From the NCBI RefSeq assembly GCF_016772475.1, contig NZ_CP068595.1, positions 7,006,001-7,070,000 of the forward strand: DNA of 64,000 bases. The letters run 5' to 3'. This DNA is from Paenibacillus sonchi. Lineage in GTDB: Bacteria > Bacillota > Bacilli > Paenibacillales > Paenibacillaceae. The stretch's first letter is position 1. The number at the start of each line of letters is the position of its first letter. The notes beneath the pieces were generated by a model. It did not search any database. It was not told the origin of the DNA and saw only the letters and a program-made list of their open reading frames with translations. This document shows, piece after piece, positions 7,850 to 15,573 of this stretch. The translations under genes were made by a program, and so were the position numbers.

Positions 7850-7990
7850 CTACTCACCGCCTAAAGCCTCTCTGGCCACAGTATGAACGGCCTCAGCCGG
7901 AATAATCCTTGGTACCCGTAAACAGTCAGTTGTCGGCGTCACGCAAAGCAGCCCAATAATAGAGCCGGATGCTGCACTCGGCGCAAAGCA
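7850..7990 (-). pseudogene. Possible gene remnant (C-terminal fragment, family unknown)
   Basis: A 47-codon minus-strand frame without a start reads as protein-like sequence (GSIIGLLCVTPTTD, then RVPRIIPAEAVHTVAREALG) and stops at 7850. It directly follows the stop of the AIM24-type gene. The A-E-A-V-H-T-V-A-R-E-A-L helix resembles an enzyme C-terminus, but I do not recognise the family. It could be chance. The rest of 7711-7849 holds nothing recognisable. Confidence 0.25.
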
Positions 7991-7991
7991 T

Positions 7992-8783
7992 TTACCTGCC
8001 GTCCAGCAGATTGCCCAGGCCGCCGAGAATGCTGCCTTCTTCCTTGCGGCCGGAATTGCCTGCAGCCGACAGAATGCGGTCCGCCATCCGGCTGAACGGC
8101 AGCGACTGTACCCATACCTTGCCAGGCCCGCGCAAGGTGGCGAAGAACAGGCCTTCGCCGCCGAACAGCGCGGTTTTTACGCCTTTTACAAACTCAATGT
8201 CGTAATCTACCGATGAAGTCATCGCCACGAGACAGCCGGTATCGAGCTTAATCGTCTCGCCGGGCTGCAGGGTACGCTCCATAATATAGCCGCCGGAGTG
8301 GACGAAGGAAAGTCCGTCCCCTTCAAGCTTTTGCATAATGAAGCCTTCACCGCCGAAGAAGCCCGCGCCCAGCTTGCGCTGGAATTCAATCCCGATCGAG
8401 ACGCCCTTGGCTGCACAGAGAAAAGAATCCTTCTGGCAGATGATTTTGCCGCCGTGCTGCTGAAGATCCAGGGGAATGATTTTGCCCGGATACGGGGCGG
8501 CGAAGGTTACACTTTTGCGGCCATAGGCTCCGCTGTGGGTGAAGACAGTCATGAACAGGCTCTCACCGGTCAGCAGGCGTTTGCCTGCGCCCATCAGCTT
8601 GCCCATCAGCCCGCCTCCGCGTGAGCCTGTGCCGTCGCCGAAGATTGTCTCCATGGAAATCTCCGGGTCCATCATCATGAAGCTGCCAGCCTCGGCAATC
8701 ACGCTCTCGCCCGGATCAAGCTGGACCTCGACACACTGAATTTCCTCACCCATAATCACGTAATCAATCTCATGTGCGCTCAA
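7992..8783 (-). CDS. TIGR00266/AIM24 family protein
   Basis: A 263-aa beta-sandwich protein of the AIM24/TIGR00266 family, conserved from bacteria to mitochondria without a settled biochemical role. Family features include VQLDPGESVIAEAGSFMMMD near the N-terminus, the glycine-rich FGDGTGSRGGGLMGKLMGAGKRLLTGESLFMTVF, and repeated F-G-G-E-G segments. The TTG at 8781-8783 is the likely start: it follows AGGAGG at 7 bases and yields the usual S-A-H-E-I-D-Y N-terminus, whereas the ATG at 8813 lies upstream of that site. The C-terminus ends in LGGLGNLLDGR. Confidence 0.85.
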   Translation of the reverse strand: MSAHEIDYVIMGEEIQCVEVQLDPGESVIAEAGSFMMMDPEISMETIFGDGTGSRGGGLMGKLMGAGKRLLTGESLFMTVFTHSGAYGRKSVTFAAPYPGKIIPLDLQQHGGKIICQKDSFLCAAKGVSIGIEFQRKLGAGFFGGEGFIMQKLEGDGLSFVHSGGYIMERTLQPGETIKLDTGCLVAMTSSVDYDIEFVKGVKTALFGGEGLFFATLRGPGKVWVQSLPFSRMADRILSAAGNSGRKEEGSILGGLGNLLDGR

Positions 8784-8940
8784 TAGTATTCCTCCTAAAT
8801 TTTTGGTGAGCACTGCTTCATCAGCTTATTCTCACTTTGCTATGTAATCCTATGTCTGTACAGCTGAGATATATACGCGTCCCGTTCTCCGCTGGTTTCA
8901 GGATGACTCCAAAAATATTTTCACACCAAAACCTGCTACA

Positions 8941-8976
8941 AAAAAGGCCAGCCCGTTGTTCATTTGGCTGACCTTT
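8941..8976 (-). terminator. Terminator downstream of yitT-like gene
   Basis: Read on the minus strand, AAAAGGTCAGCC and GGCTGGCC pair around a 12-base loop and a run of seven Ts follows. The plus-strand reading also ends in TTTT, so it may act in both directions. Confidence 0.8.
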
Positions 8977-9013
8977 TCGCTTATCCCTGAAACAGGGGCT
9001 GATTCTGAACTTG

Positions 9014-9685
9014 TCACATTACGGTGCCGTCGTGCGGCTTGCTTAGTGTGGGCTGAATGGTTGGTGCTTTGCCCAGCTTAGGTCTGCCAAGTGAGGTTGT
9101 AAACGTAATAACGTAGCCGGCTACGACTACTGCCATTACTGTGTACAGCGTTTCCTTGAGAGGCATGTAGAAAAGCGATAATGCCAGAACGATTACATCC
9201 ATCAGGATAAATACGGTTCCTACCTTAATCCCCTTCCATTCACTGATCAGCAGCGACAAAATGTCGTCACCGCCGCTTGCCCCGCCGCCGCGCAGGACCA
9301 TTCCTGCTCCTAGACCTGTCAGTACACCGGACAACAGCGCCGCGAGCGGCAGGTTATCCTGCAAATTGATCACCCATCCGGAATACCGTTCCATCAGACT
9401 GTAGAATACCGTGAAGGCTCCTACGGAGATGAAGGTGTTCAAGACGAACGCTCTCCCTTTGAAGATCATCGCAATTAAGAGTACTGGAATGTCTAAGATT
9501 AGAATTGTTAAAGAAGGCGAAATGCCTAGCACATATTTGCCAAGCAGCGATAAGCCTACGAATCCGCCCTCGGTCAAATGATTCTGATAATTAATGTGAT
9601 AATAAGTAAATGCAAGCAGCAATGTTCCAGACAAAATGACTGTGAGTCGTAGCGGCATTCCCATGCCACTGTCTTGTTTCCTCAT
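9014..9685 (-). CDS. YitT family membrane protein
   Basis: A 223-aa integral membrane protein with about five hydrophobic helices. The family-defining segment is TGLGAGMVLRGGGASGGDDILS, followed by the helix VFILMDVIVLALSLFYMPLKETLYTVMAVVVAGYV. It lacks the C-terminal DUF2179 domain of longer YitT proteins, so it belongs to the short YczE/YitT-like group. Function is unknown; transport is only a guess. The start ATG is preceded by GGGGAG, and a structured leader (9700-9805) lies directly upstream. Confidence 0.83.
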   Translation of the reverse strand: MRKQDSGMGMPLRLTVILSGTLLLAFTYYHINYQNHLTEGGFVGLSLLGKYVLGISPSLTILILDIPVLLIAMIFKGRAFVLNTFISVGAFTVFYSLMERYSGWVINLQDNLPLAALLSGVLTGLGAGMVLRGGGASGGDDILSLLISEWKGIKVGTVFILMDVIVLALSLFYMPLKETLYTVMAVVVAGYVITFTTSLGRPKLGKAPTIQPTLSKPHDGTVM

Positions 9686-9699
9686 ACAGGTCTCCCCTT

Positions 9700-9805
9700 A
9701 TCGTATATGGCGGCTTAGACATCTGCCAAGCCTCTACGACGGGTCTGACCGGAGGAAGTGTTACTCCTTCGCATACAATACTCCCTTCCCTCGCAGAGGC
9801 GGCTA
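9700..9805 (-). promoter_or_regulatory. Candidate structured 5' leader (possible metal riboswitch) of yitT-like gene
   Basis: On the minus strand, GCCTCTGCGA (9800-9791) pairs with TCGTAGAGGC (9739-9730) over ten base pairs. It encloses GGAAGGGAGTA, GAAGGAGTAACACTTCC and GGTCAGACC helices. A further hairpin GGCTT...TAAGCC follows just before the ribosome binding site. The closed multi-helix layout and GGGAGTA recall yybP-ykoY manganese elements, but I cannot confirm the consensus. Confidence 0.35.
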
Positions 9806-10024
9806 ACGTCAATAAACAACGATTCGCGCACTTTCTACAGGGAAGCTAAGTATAAGACAGATCATAACGTTTCCAAATCGTCCTTTGGGGAATCGTCCTT
9901 CGGGGACACATGGTATCCTGATCCTTTCTCTAATTTGATGTGTTCTGAATAGATTATACCACGCGGAAGTGCCTCTCTAAACACTTTTCCATTAAAAAGC
10001 ATAAAGAACACTGTAAATTTTCTG

Positions 10025-10525
10025 TCAACCCGGATTGCGCAGCAGACGGTTGACTGTCTCCCGCCGCACGCCAATCAGCTGCCCGATCTCCTCCTGTGTC
10101 AATAAATCCGTCAGCTCTGCGCCATGGGAATATTCAAGAAGCCAGCGTTTCAGCAAATCCAGCCGCTCTCCGGGAGTGCCGACCGTAAGGTGGTCCAGGC
10201 GGGTCTGCATGAAACGCACCTTCTCTTGAAGCAGCAAGGCGATCTCCATCACCTTATCCGGATCCTCGCGCAGCTCGCGGTACCATTCCGCTGCCGGGAC
10301 AAGCTCCACTTCACTTTTCATCATTGCTACAGCCGTTCCATGCGCCTCCTTCGGTGAAATGAGTGAATGATGGGGGACAGTCTCCCCGGGGTACAAGAGA
10401 TTGAATAGAACCATGTTCCCATTCTCATGCAGCCGGATTACCTTAAAGAGTCCGCTCTTCACCTGAAACAGATTCTGGCAGGCATCCCCTTGGCGGAACA
10501 GGACCTCTCCTTTGTGCAAAATCAT
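10025..10525 (-). CDS. Crp/Fnr family transcriptional regulator, short
   Basis: A 166-aa protein with an N-terminal cyclic-nucleotide-binding-like barrel (HKGEVLFRQGDACQNLFQVKSGLFKV) and a C-terminal helix-turn-helix (LTQEEIGQLIGVRRETVNRLL). AAAGGAGAG precedes the ATG, so the short N-terminus looks genuine. The C-terminus stops straight after the recognition helix, without the wing found in most Crp/Fnr proteins (usual length 210-230 aa). No Fnr-type iron-sulfur cysteine cluster is present. It could be a small functional variant or a truncated one. Confidence 0.78.
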   Translation of the reverse strand: MILHKGEVLFRQGDACQNLFQVKSGLFKVIRLHENGNMVLFNLLYPGETVPHHSLISPKEAHGTAVAMMKSEVELVPAAEWYRELREDPDKVMEIALLLQEKVRFMQTRLDHLTVGTPGERLDLLKRWLLEYSHGAELTDLLTQEEIGQLIGVRRETVNRLLRNPG

Positions 10526-10726
10526 CCCGCTCTCTCCTTTATATTCTCAGTATGTATTACTCTATTCTACAAAATGTAAAGAAACCCTGTACCAAATTGC
10601 AGGCAGGGCACGATTTAGTCAAATTTACCAGAAGTTGAGCCAAATTAAGCTAAACTTCACTCCTGCCCTTTTATTAGTTGTACGTCCGGCTTAATAGTGC
10701 GCTCTGCCGGTTCAATGCCGACTGGC

Positions 10727-11260
10727 CTATCCTTGCTGCTGCCGTTTCTCCAGCCAAGCCAGCAGTTCATCAGCACAATCCTCCGGCGGATGTTTGGCCG
10801 TGTACAGCGTAAGCTCGGGGCTGGCAGGAGCCTCATAAGGGTCGGAGATGCCGGTAAAAGAGGGAAGCTCGCCACGGCGGGCTTTGGCATATAAGCCTTT
10901 GACATCCCGTGCTTCGCAAATCTCCAGCGGACAATTCACATACACTTCTACGAATCCGGGCAGCTGCTGCCGGGCATAGCTGCGCATTTCGGCATAAGGA
11001 CTGATCAGCGAGATCACCGTTATCACACCATGCCGGTTCAGCAGTTCCGCAACATAGACCGCCCGGCGGATGTTCTCGAAGCGGTCTTCCCGGCTGAATC
11101 CGAGTCTGCGTCCGATGCTGCGCCGCAGCTCATCCCCGTCCAGCCATTCCACAGCCTGCCCGGCTGCCCGCAGCCTGTCTGTAACCAGTGCGGCAACCGT
11201 AGATTTGCCGGCCCCGGACAGCCCCGTGAGCCAGAGGGTAATTCCCCGTTTGACACTCAT
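10727..11260 (-). CDS. cysC: Adenylyl-sulfate kinase (APS kinase)
   Basis: A 177-aa CysC, which phosphorylates adenosine 5'-phosphosulfate to PAPS in the cytoplasm. The P-loop is GLSGAGKST (residues 13-21); WLDGDELRRSIG, LGFSREDRFENIRR and ISPYAEMRSYAR are the APS-binding motifs, and VYVNCPLEICEARDVKGLYAKAR is the lid. Length is close to normal (about 200 aa). It is the last gene of the STM4011-4015-type operon and overlaps the radical SAM gene upstream by four bases (ATGA), so it is translationally coupled to it. No ATP sulfurylase or reductase gene is nearby, so PAPS here may serve sulfation rather than assimilation. Confidence 0.93.
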   Translation of the reverse strand: MSVKRGITLWLTGLSGAGKSTVAALVTDRLRAAGQAVEWLDGDELRRSIGRRLGFSREDRFENIRRAVYVAELLNRHGVITVISLISPYAEMRSYARQQLPGFVEVYVNCPLEICEARDVKGLYAKARRGELPSFTGISDPYEAPASPELTLYTAKHPPEDCADELLAWLEKRQQQG

Positions 11261-12129
11261 TCTTTTCCCTCCCGTACCCCGCAGGGGATTCGTTCCAGCA
11301 GCCCGGCTCCGTACACCTGCTGCAGCTGCAGCTCAGGCATATGGATATAGCCGGTATAGCAGTCACAGACCTTCATGCGGCAGCTCCGTTCCGCCGATAA
11401 GCCTTCCAGCCCGTCCCGGTACAGGTTGCCGATAACTCTCCTGTCCTTATAGCAGCGTTTGACCTGGCCGGGACCTTGCACATAGAAGACACTGCTGCCT
11501 GCACCGCAGGCTTTGCCCAGGCTTTCGTAGTCCCTCGCATTGAGCATGAAATACGGATCTATGCTGCTGAGGAAGGCTATATCTTCTCCCGTATAGTAAT
11601 TGGGCTTATCCTTGTAGGCATTCACCCACAAATAGACTTCTTCCGGCAGGGCTGCACGAAGGGACGCTATGGCCTCAAAGCTGCTTCGAATCCCGACGCT
11701 GCCCACACTGAGTGGAATGCCCTGCTCATACACAGCCATACATTGAGCAAGAAACCGCTGCTCCGTGACCTGACCCGGATGGTAGGTTGCCCAGAAGGCG
11801 GCCTTGTGCGGGTTCAGCCGGGCAGTGAAATCAAGCCCGGCCGACAGATTGGTCTGAATGGCCACCTTGTCGATATGGTTCAGATTGGCGAGCGTGATCA
11901 TGGCCTCTTTGTACCAGCGGTGAATCAGCGCCTCGCCGTAAGGATTGAAGAAGATAGACAGGCGATGACCTTCGGCTCCCTGGGCGGAAGCCCAGCTTAC
12001 AAACGCCTCCAGCTCCTCGCGGTCCTTGGCAAGGCGCTCCGCACTGTCTCTGGTTTTGCCAAAGGGACAATAGGGGCAATCATAGTTGCAGGAGGTGAGT
12101 GCACCCCGGTAGTAAAGAACAGCTCTCAT
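11257..12129 (-). CDS. STM4011-family radical SAM protein
   Basis: A 290-aa radical SAM protein matching the STM4011 family of Salmonella, which has no assigned reaction. The cluster motif is CNYDCPYC (C14, C18, C21). Additional cysteines near the C-terminus (KACGAG, QVKRCYKDR, CRMKVCDC) could bind an auxiliary cluster or substrate, as in SPASM/Twitch-type enzymes. FFNPYGEALIHRWY and NLNHIDKVAIQTNLS fit the SAM barrel. It overlaps both neighbours by ATGA, the tightest coupling in the window. The reaction is unknown. Confidence 0.87.
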   Translation of the reverse strand: MRAVLYYRGALTSCNYDCPYCPFGKTRDSAERLAKDREELEAFVSWASAQGAEGHRLSIFFNPYGEALIHRWYKEAMITLANLNHIDKVAIQTNLSAGLDFTARLNPHKAAFWATYHPGQVTEQRFLAQCMAVYEQGIPLSVGSVGIRSSFEAIASLRAALPEEVYLWVNAYKDKPNYYTGEDIAFLSSIDPYFMLNARDYESLGKACGAGSSVFYVQGPGQVKRCYKDRRVIGNLYRDGLEGLSAERSCRMKVCDCYTGYIHMPELQLQQVYGAGLLERIPCGVREGKE

Positions 12130-13511
12130 GGCAAAACAAACCTTTCCATCTGTTCCCTGATTTCGCCTGAAATAAACCAGTCGCCGATTGAATCAGAGTA
12201 GCCGAGGCCTTCCGGGGTTAAGCGCAATCTGCCTTCTTCTTCCCTGCCCAGGCCGCTCTCCAGCAGCAGCCCCAGCTCCGGGTGATCCCTCCATAGAGAA
12301 GATCCAAACCGCCCGCTGTAGTCCGCCAGCTTCAGTCCTTCGCTGTGCAGAACCGCCTTCAGAATATACCGCCGCTTCTGCTCTTCCAGGCTTAGCACAA
12401 TGCCATAATCTGCCGTGTCGAAGCGTTCTGCCGCAACGTAATCGGCGATAATGCTCTCCGTTGCCTTGCGGCTGACCCCGTAACGGGACGCATAATGCAC
12501 ATTCCGGGTATAGGATCTGGCTCCGCAGCCCAAGCCCACCATTCCTTCCTCCTGGCAGCTGTAATCTATGATTGATTTGTGCGTTCCGGCGGTTGCCCTG
12601 GCAAAGCGGCGCATGGAATATTGAGTGTAGCCATGCTCTGCCAAAAGCTGTTGCGCAGCCTTATAACATTCATGACGGATGTCCGGCTGGCGCCGGATAT
12701 CCTCTGGCTTCACGATCGTATGATCACGCGTATACAGCGGATAAATAAAAATTTCCTCCGGCTCATGGTTAACCGCCTGCTCCAGGGAATACAGCCAGGA
12801 GTCTACAGTCTGACCCGGGAGACCGTAGATCAGATCCAGATTCAGAATAGGAAAATCATACAGCTTCAGCAGCTCCAGCGCCCGGTATACCTCATCGGGA
12901 TTCTGCGGGCGGTAAATGGCTGCCGACTCGGCAGCGACAAAGCTCTGGATGCCCATGCTGACCCGGTCCACGGTATGCTCCTTCAGGATATTCAGCTTTT
13001 CCTCTGTCAGCGTCTCGGGAGAGGTTTCTACCGAGATCGAGGCCGAGGCCGGGTCCAAACCCATGATATCCTCAGCAATCCGGAACAGCCTGCGGAGCTG
13101 TGCTGGAGCAAGCAAGCTCGGGGTGCCGCCCCCGATGGCGAACCTTGCAAACGGCTTGCCGCCGGTGAATGCTGCCCACTGCCTAGCCTGGCGCTCCAAG
13201 GCATCCACATACACGGTATGCACCTCCGCCCGCTTGTCAGGCAGGGTGAACAGGTTGCAGAAGCCGCAGCGCGCGCCGCAAAAGGGAATATGCATATACA
13301 GAAAAAAGCTCTCCGCAGGCTCCTCCCGCCAGAGCGGCTCCAGCGGAACCGGCGGATTAAGGTCGCGGTAAGCGGTTTTGTGCGGATAGGAATATAAATA
13401 ATTGCGGTAAGGATCAGCGGTAATGTGTTCTCTCCACTGCGTAACGTCCTCCGAAGGGAATGGTGTTCTTCCGTCATCGCGGAGATGCAGGGGAGGCTGT
13501 GTTGACGTCAT
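12126..13511 (-). CDS. STM4012-family radical SAM protein (HemN/HemW-like)
   Basis: A 461-aa radical SAM protein resembling coproporphyrinogen III oxidase-like enzymes. CGARCGFC supplies the cluster cysteines C78, C82 and C85; FAIGGGTPSLL, SVETSPETL, VSMGIQSF and LNLDLIYGLPGQT follow in HemN order, and GLGCGARSYT lies in the C-terminal half. It lacks a reason to be a haem gene here: no haem genes surround it, and the family travels with STM4011, STM4013 and STM4014. AAGGATGGAG precedes the ATG. The 37-bp gap to the hydrolase gene is the largest inside the operon. Confidence 0.87.
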   Translation of the reverse strand: MTSTQPPLHLRDDGRTPFPSEDVTQWREHITADPYRNYLYSYPHKTAYRDLNPPVPLEPLWREEPAESFFLYMHIPFCGARCGFCNLFTLPDKRAEVHTVYVDALERQARQWAAFTGGKPFARFAIGGGTPSLLAPAQLRRLFRIAEDIMGLDPASASISVETSPETLTEEKLNILKEHTVDRVSMGIQSFVAAESAAIYRPQNPDEVYRALELLKLYDFPILNLDLIYGLPGQTVDSWLYSLEQAVNHEPEEIFIYPLYTRDHTIVKPEDIRRQPDIRHECYKAAQQLLAEHGYTQYSMRRFARATAGTHKSIIDYSCQEEGMVGLGCGARSYTRNVHYASRYGVSRKATESIIADYVAAERFDTADYGIVLSLEEQKRRYILKAVLHSEGLKLADYSGRFGSSLWRDHPELGLLLESGLGREEEGRLRLTPEGLGYSDSIGDWFISGEIREQMERFVLP

Positions 13512-13547
13512 ACGGTCTCCATCCTTTCGGTAAAATCGGGTGAATGG

Positions 13548-14332
13548 CTATAGGAAAAACTCCCGGTAAGGGACATTCCACACGGTTTCATGCGCCAGCC
13601 TGTGTCCATGGTAGCCATCTTCGCCGAAAGCCTCGCCATGATCTGAGAAAGCCAGGCAAAAAACCGGATTGCCGCGTTCACGAAAGGCCTCGAACAGCCG
13701 GCCCAGCTCGCCGTCGACATAACGCAGCGCAGCGCGCTGGGTGTCTATGGAATCTTTGCGGGCACCCGGCACAAAATAGTGATTCGGCCCGTGGATCGCC
13801 GAGACATTCAGAAACAGGAACAGCCTCTGATCCAGCGGGATGTCCTTCAGCAGCTTCAGGGCATGGTTCACCTGATGTTCTGTGGACCGGGGGTTCGTGA
13901 CCCCGAACGTCATCCGCCAGTAGCTGTGCTGGAAATAGCCCGGCAGGACCCGGGCGAGCGGTACTTTTTTGCTGAAAAAATCACGCCCCCAATGCAAAGG
14001 GTCCGATAGCCGGCGGCGGCAAGCCCTGACACAACATCCGGCGTATCAAACAGCCAGGTGTCGGGATGGGTCTTCATCCCGGTGTTCCGCGAGTGGAACA
14101 GCCTCACATGCCGGGATTTGTCCGTGGTAGCCGGGGTAGGCAGAAAACCGCCGAAAAAGGCATGATGCGCGGCATAGGTGAAGCTGCCGGGGGTATGCCT
14201 TTTTTCCCAGGAACCGGTCCCGCACAGATTGGGGCAGTTCGCTTCCTCCAGAACCGCTGCATCATAGCGGAGCGTGTCGAGCGTAATCATCAGCAGATCG
14301 TGGCTGCCGACAACAGCATTCATGTCTGTCAT
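13548..14332 (-). pseudogene. STM4013/SEN3800-family hydrolase, sulfatase/alkaline-phosphatase fold, with frameshift
   Basis: Joined, the two frames give a protein of about 261 aa of the STM4013/SEN3800 type. The N-terminal part holds LLMITLDTLRYD, the metal-binding start of the sulfatase/alkaline-phosphatase superfamily, and the C-terminal part AFSDHGEAFGEDGYHGHR, the second metal site. The reading frame breaks at about 13970-13981, where the coding strand reads GTGATTTTTTCAGC; one base is missing relative to an expected V-G-F-F-S segment. The start ATG (14332) overlaps the STM4014 stop as ATGA and has AAGGAAGG upstream. An indel in the T run, sequencing error, or ribosomal slippage could each explain the break. 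Confidence 0.8.
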
Positions 14333-15573
14333 AAGTGTCCTTCCTTTATGAGTTGCTTCAGTTCCCATTCATAGGTGCCAAATCCTTGATACTCTACGTC
14401 ATAGAGCAGATCTCCAAAAGGATTGACATCCGCGGCATAGGTTAGTTGAGAGCCTGCGGATACCAGCACATCTATACCTGCAACCCTTGATCCGGGAAAA
14501 GCCGCCAGCGCCTGGACCGCCGTCTTCCGCACCTGTTCCTGAGTCTCCCCGGAAAGCCCGGCCGCTGCCGGGGACATCCGGCGGCTGCGCAGATGAAGAT
14601 TGGTGATCGGTGTGGTGCTTACCCGGGCAATGGAGTGGCAGGCTTCGCCCAGTACCACCAGCTGGCGGATGTCAAGTGAAGCACCTCCTGCACCTGTTTT
14701 GGGAATCCATTGCTCGGCATATGCCCCATGGCGGCAGAGCCAGTTGATCAATCCGGCAATCGTTCGGCTGTCGGTATAACGCCGCAGCTTGCCGGAATTA
14801 TAATAAATTGGGGGACGGGTAATATAATTCTCTACCCCCACGGTAGTCACCGCAATCTCTGCCCCTGTGGACGGGTTCACCTGGTAGGCAATGACACCGG
14901 AAGCAGCGGACCCGCAGGCCAGCTTAATAAAAACCCGGTGCATCCGCTGCCGGATCATCTGTTCACGGATGGAGCTGTAGTCTTCAAGTGTCTGCTCTGC
15001 GCTAAGCGGACGCGGAATTCTGACACCCGCAGCGGCCAGAAGCTGCTGGGTACGCCGTTTGTCGGTCATATCCGCAATATCCTGCGGATCATTCAGCCAC
15101 CGCGAATCCGGCAGAAGGAGAGCCGCGTCCTTCCGAAGCCTGGCCAGCAGGCGGCAGTAGCCGCGAAACCACTGCGAAGGATGATGCAGCACACCGGGCA
15201 TGTCCTGAAGCCTGCCGGCGGTTCTGCAGCTTAGCGGAAACGGATCAGGCCTCTGCCCAAAGGGATGCAGGGCATCACTGGAGTCTCCGGCATCCGGCGC
15301 TCCGAGCGTAATTAAGGCCCGCTCTACCTCAAAGCTGCCGCCTGGCGAGTCCAGCCGGAGCAGCGGCGCGGACGGTCCGGCGCAAGAGGCGGCTGTCCGC
15401 TGCGGGTACCCCTCCGCCTCCAGCAGCTCGGCCAGCGTCCGGCCAACCAGCAGGCCGGTATACGGCAGAATGACCGCCGGCGGCAGCTCCAGACGGCTTC
15501 TGGCCTGTTGAATTCCGCCAGTCCGCTTGTCGCCGGGAATGCCGATGACGATCAGCGGCCGGGTCTCCTTCAT
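14329..15573 (-). CDS. STM4014-family ATP-grasp-like protein
   Basis: A 414-aa protein of the STM4014 family. ATP-grasp features are visible: KRRTQQLLAAAGVRIPRPL (start of the ATP-binding domain), RVFIKLACGSAASGVIAY (nucleotide-binding lysine and glycine-rich turn), the acidic VAGIDVLV, and DVNPFGDLL (metal-binding N/D). ATP-grasp enzymes join a carboxylate to an amine or thiol through an acyl-phosphate; the substrate here is unknown. The start overlaps the STM4015 stop (TGATG) without its own Shine-Dalgarno, pointing to translational coupling; a GTG one codon earlier is equally possible. Confidence 0.82.
   Translation of the reverse strand: MKETRPLIVIGIPGDKRTGGIQQARSRLELPPAVILPYTGLLVGRTLAELLEAEGYPQRTAASCAGPSAPLLRLDSPGGSFEVERALITLGAPDAGDSSDALHPFGQRPDPFPLSCRTAGRLQDMPGVLHHPSQWFRGYCRLLARLRKDAALLLPDSRWLNDPQDIADMTDKRRTQQLLAAAGVRIPRPLSAEQTLEDYSSIREQMIRQRMHRVFIKLACGSAASGVIAYQVNPSTGAEIAVTTVGVENYITRPPIYYNSGKLRRYTDSRTIAGLINWLCRHGAYAEQWIPKTGAGGASLDIRQLVVLGEACHSIARVSTTPITNLHLRSRRMSPAAAGLSGETQEQVRKTAVQALAAFPGSRVAGIDVLVSAGSQLTYAADVNPFGDLLYDVEYQGFGTYEWELKQLIKEGHL

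Noticed and set aside
9878..9911. Tandem CGTCCTT(T/C)GGGGA(A) repeat before the yitT-like gene as a regulatory site
   Set aside because: Only two 15-bp units, no match to a known box and no position relative to a promoter.
12126..13511. HemW or HemN haem-biosynthesis enzyme
   Set aside because: The motif order fits, but the genomic partners are the STM4011/4013/4014 families, and a dedicated subfamily exists.
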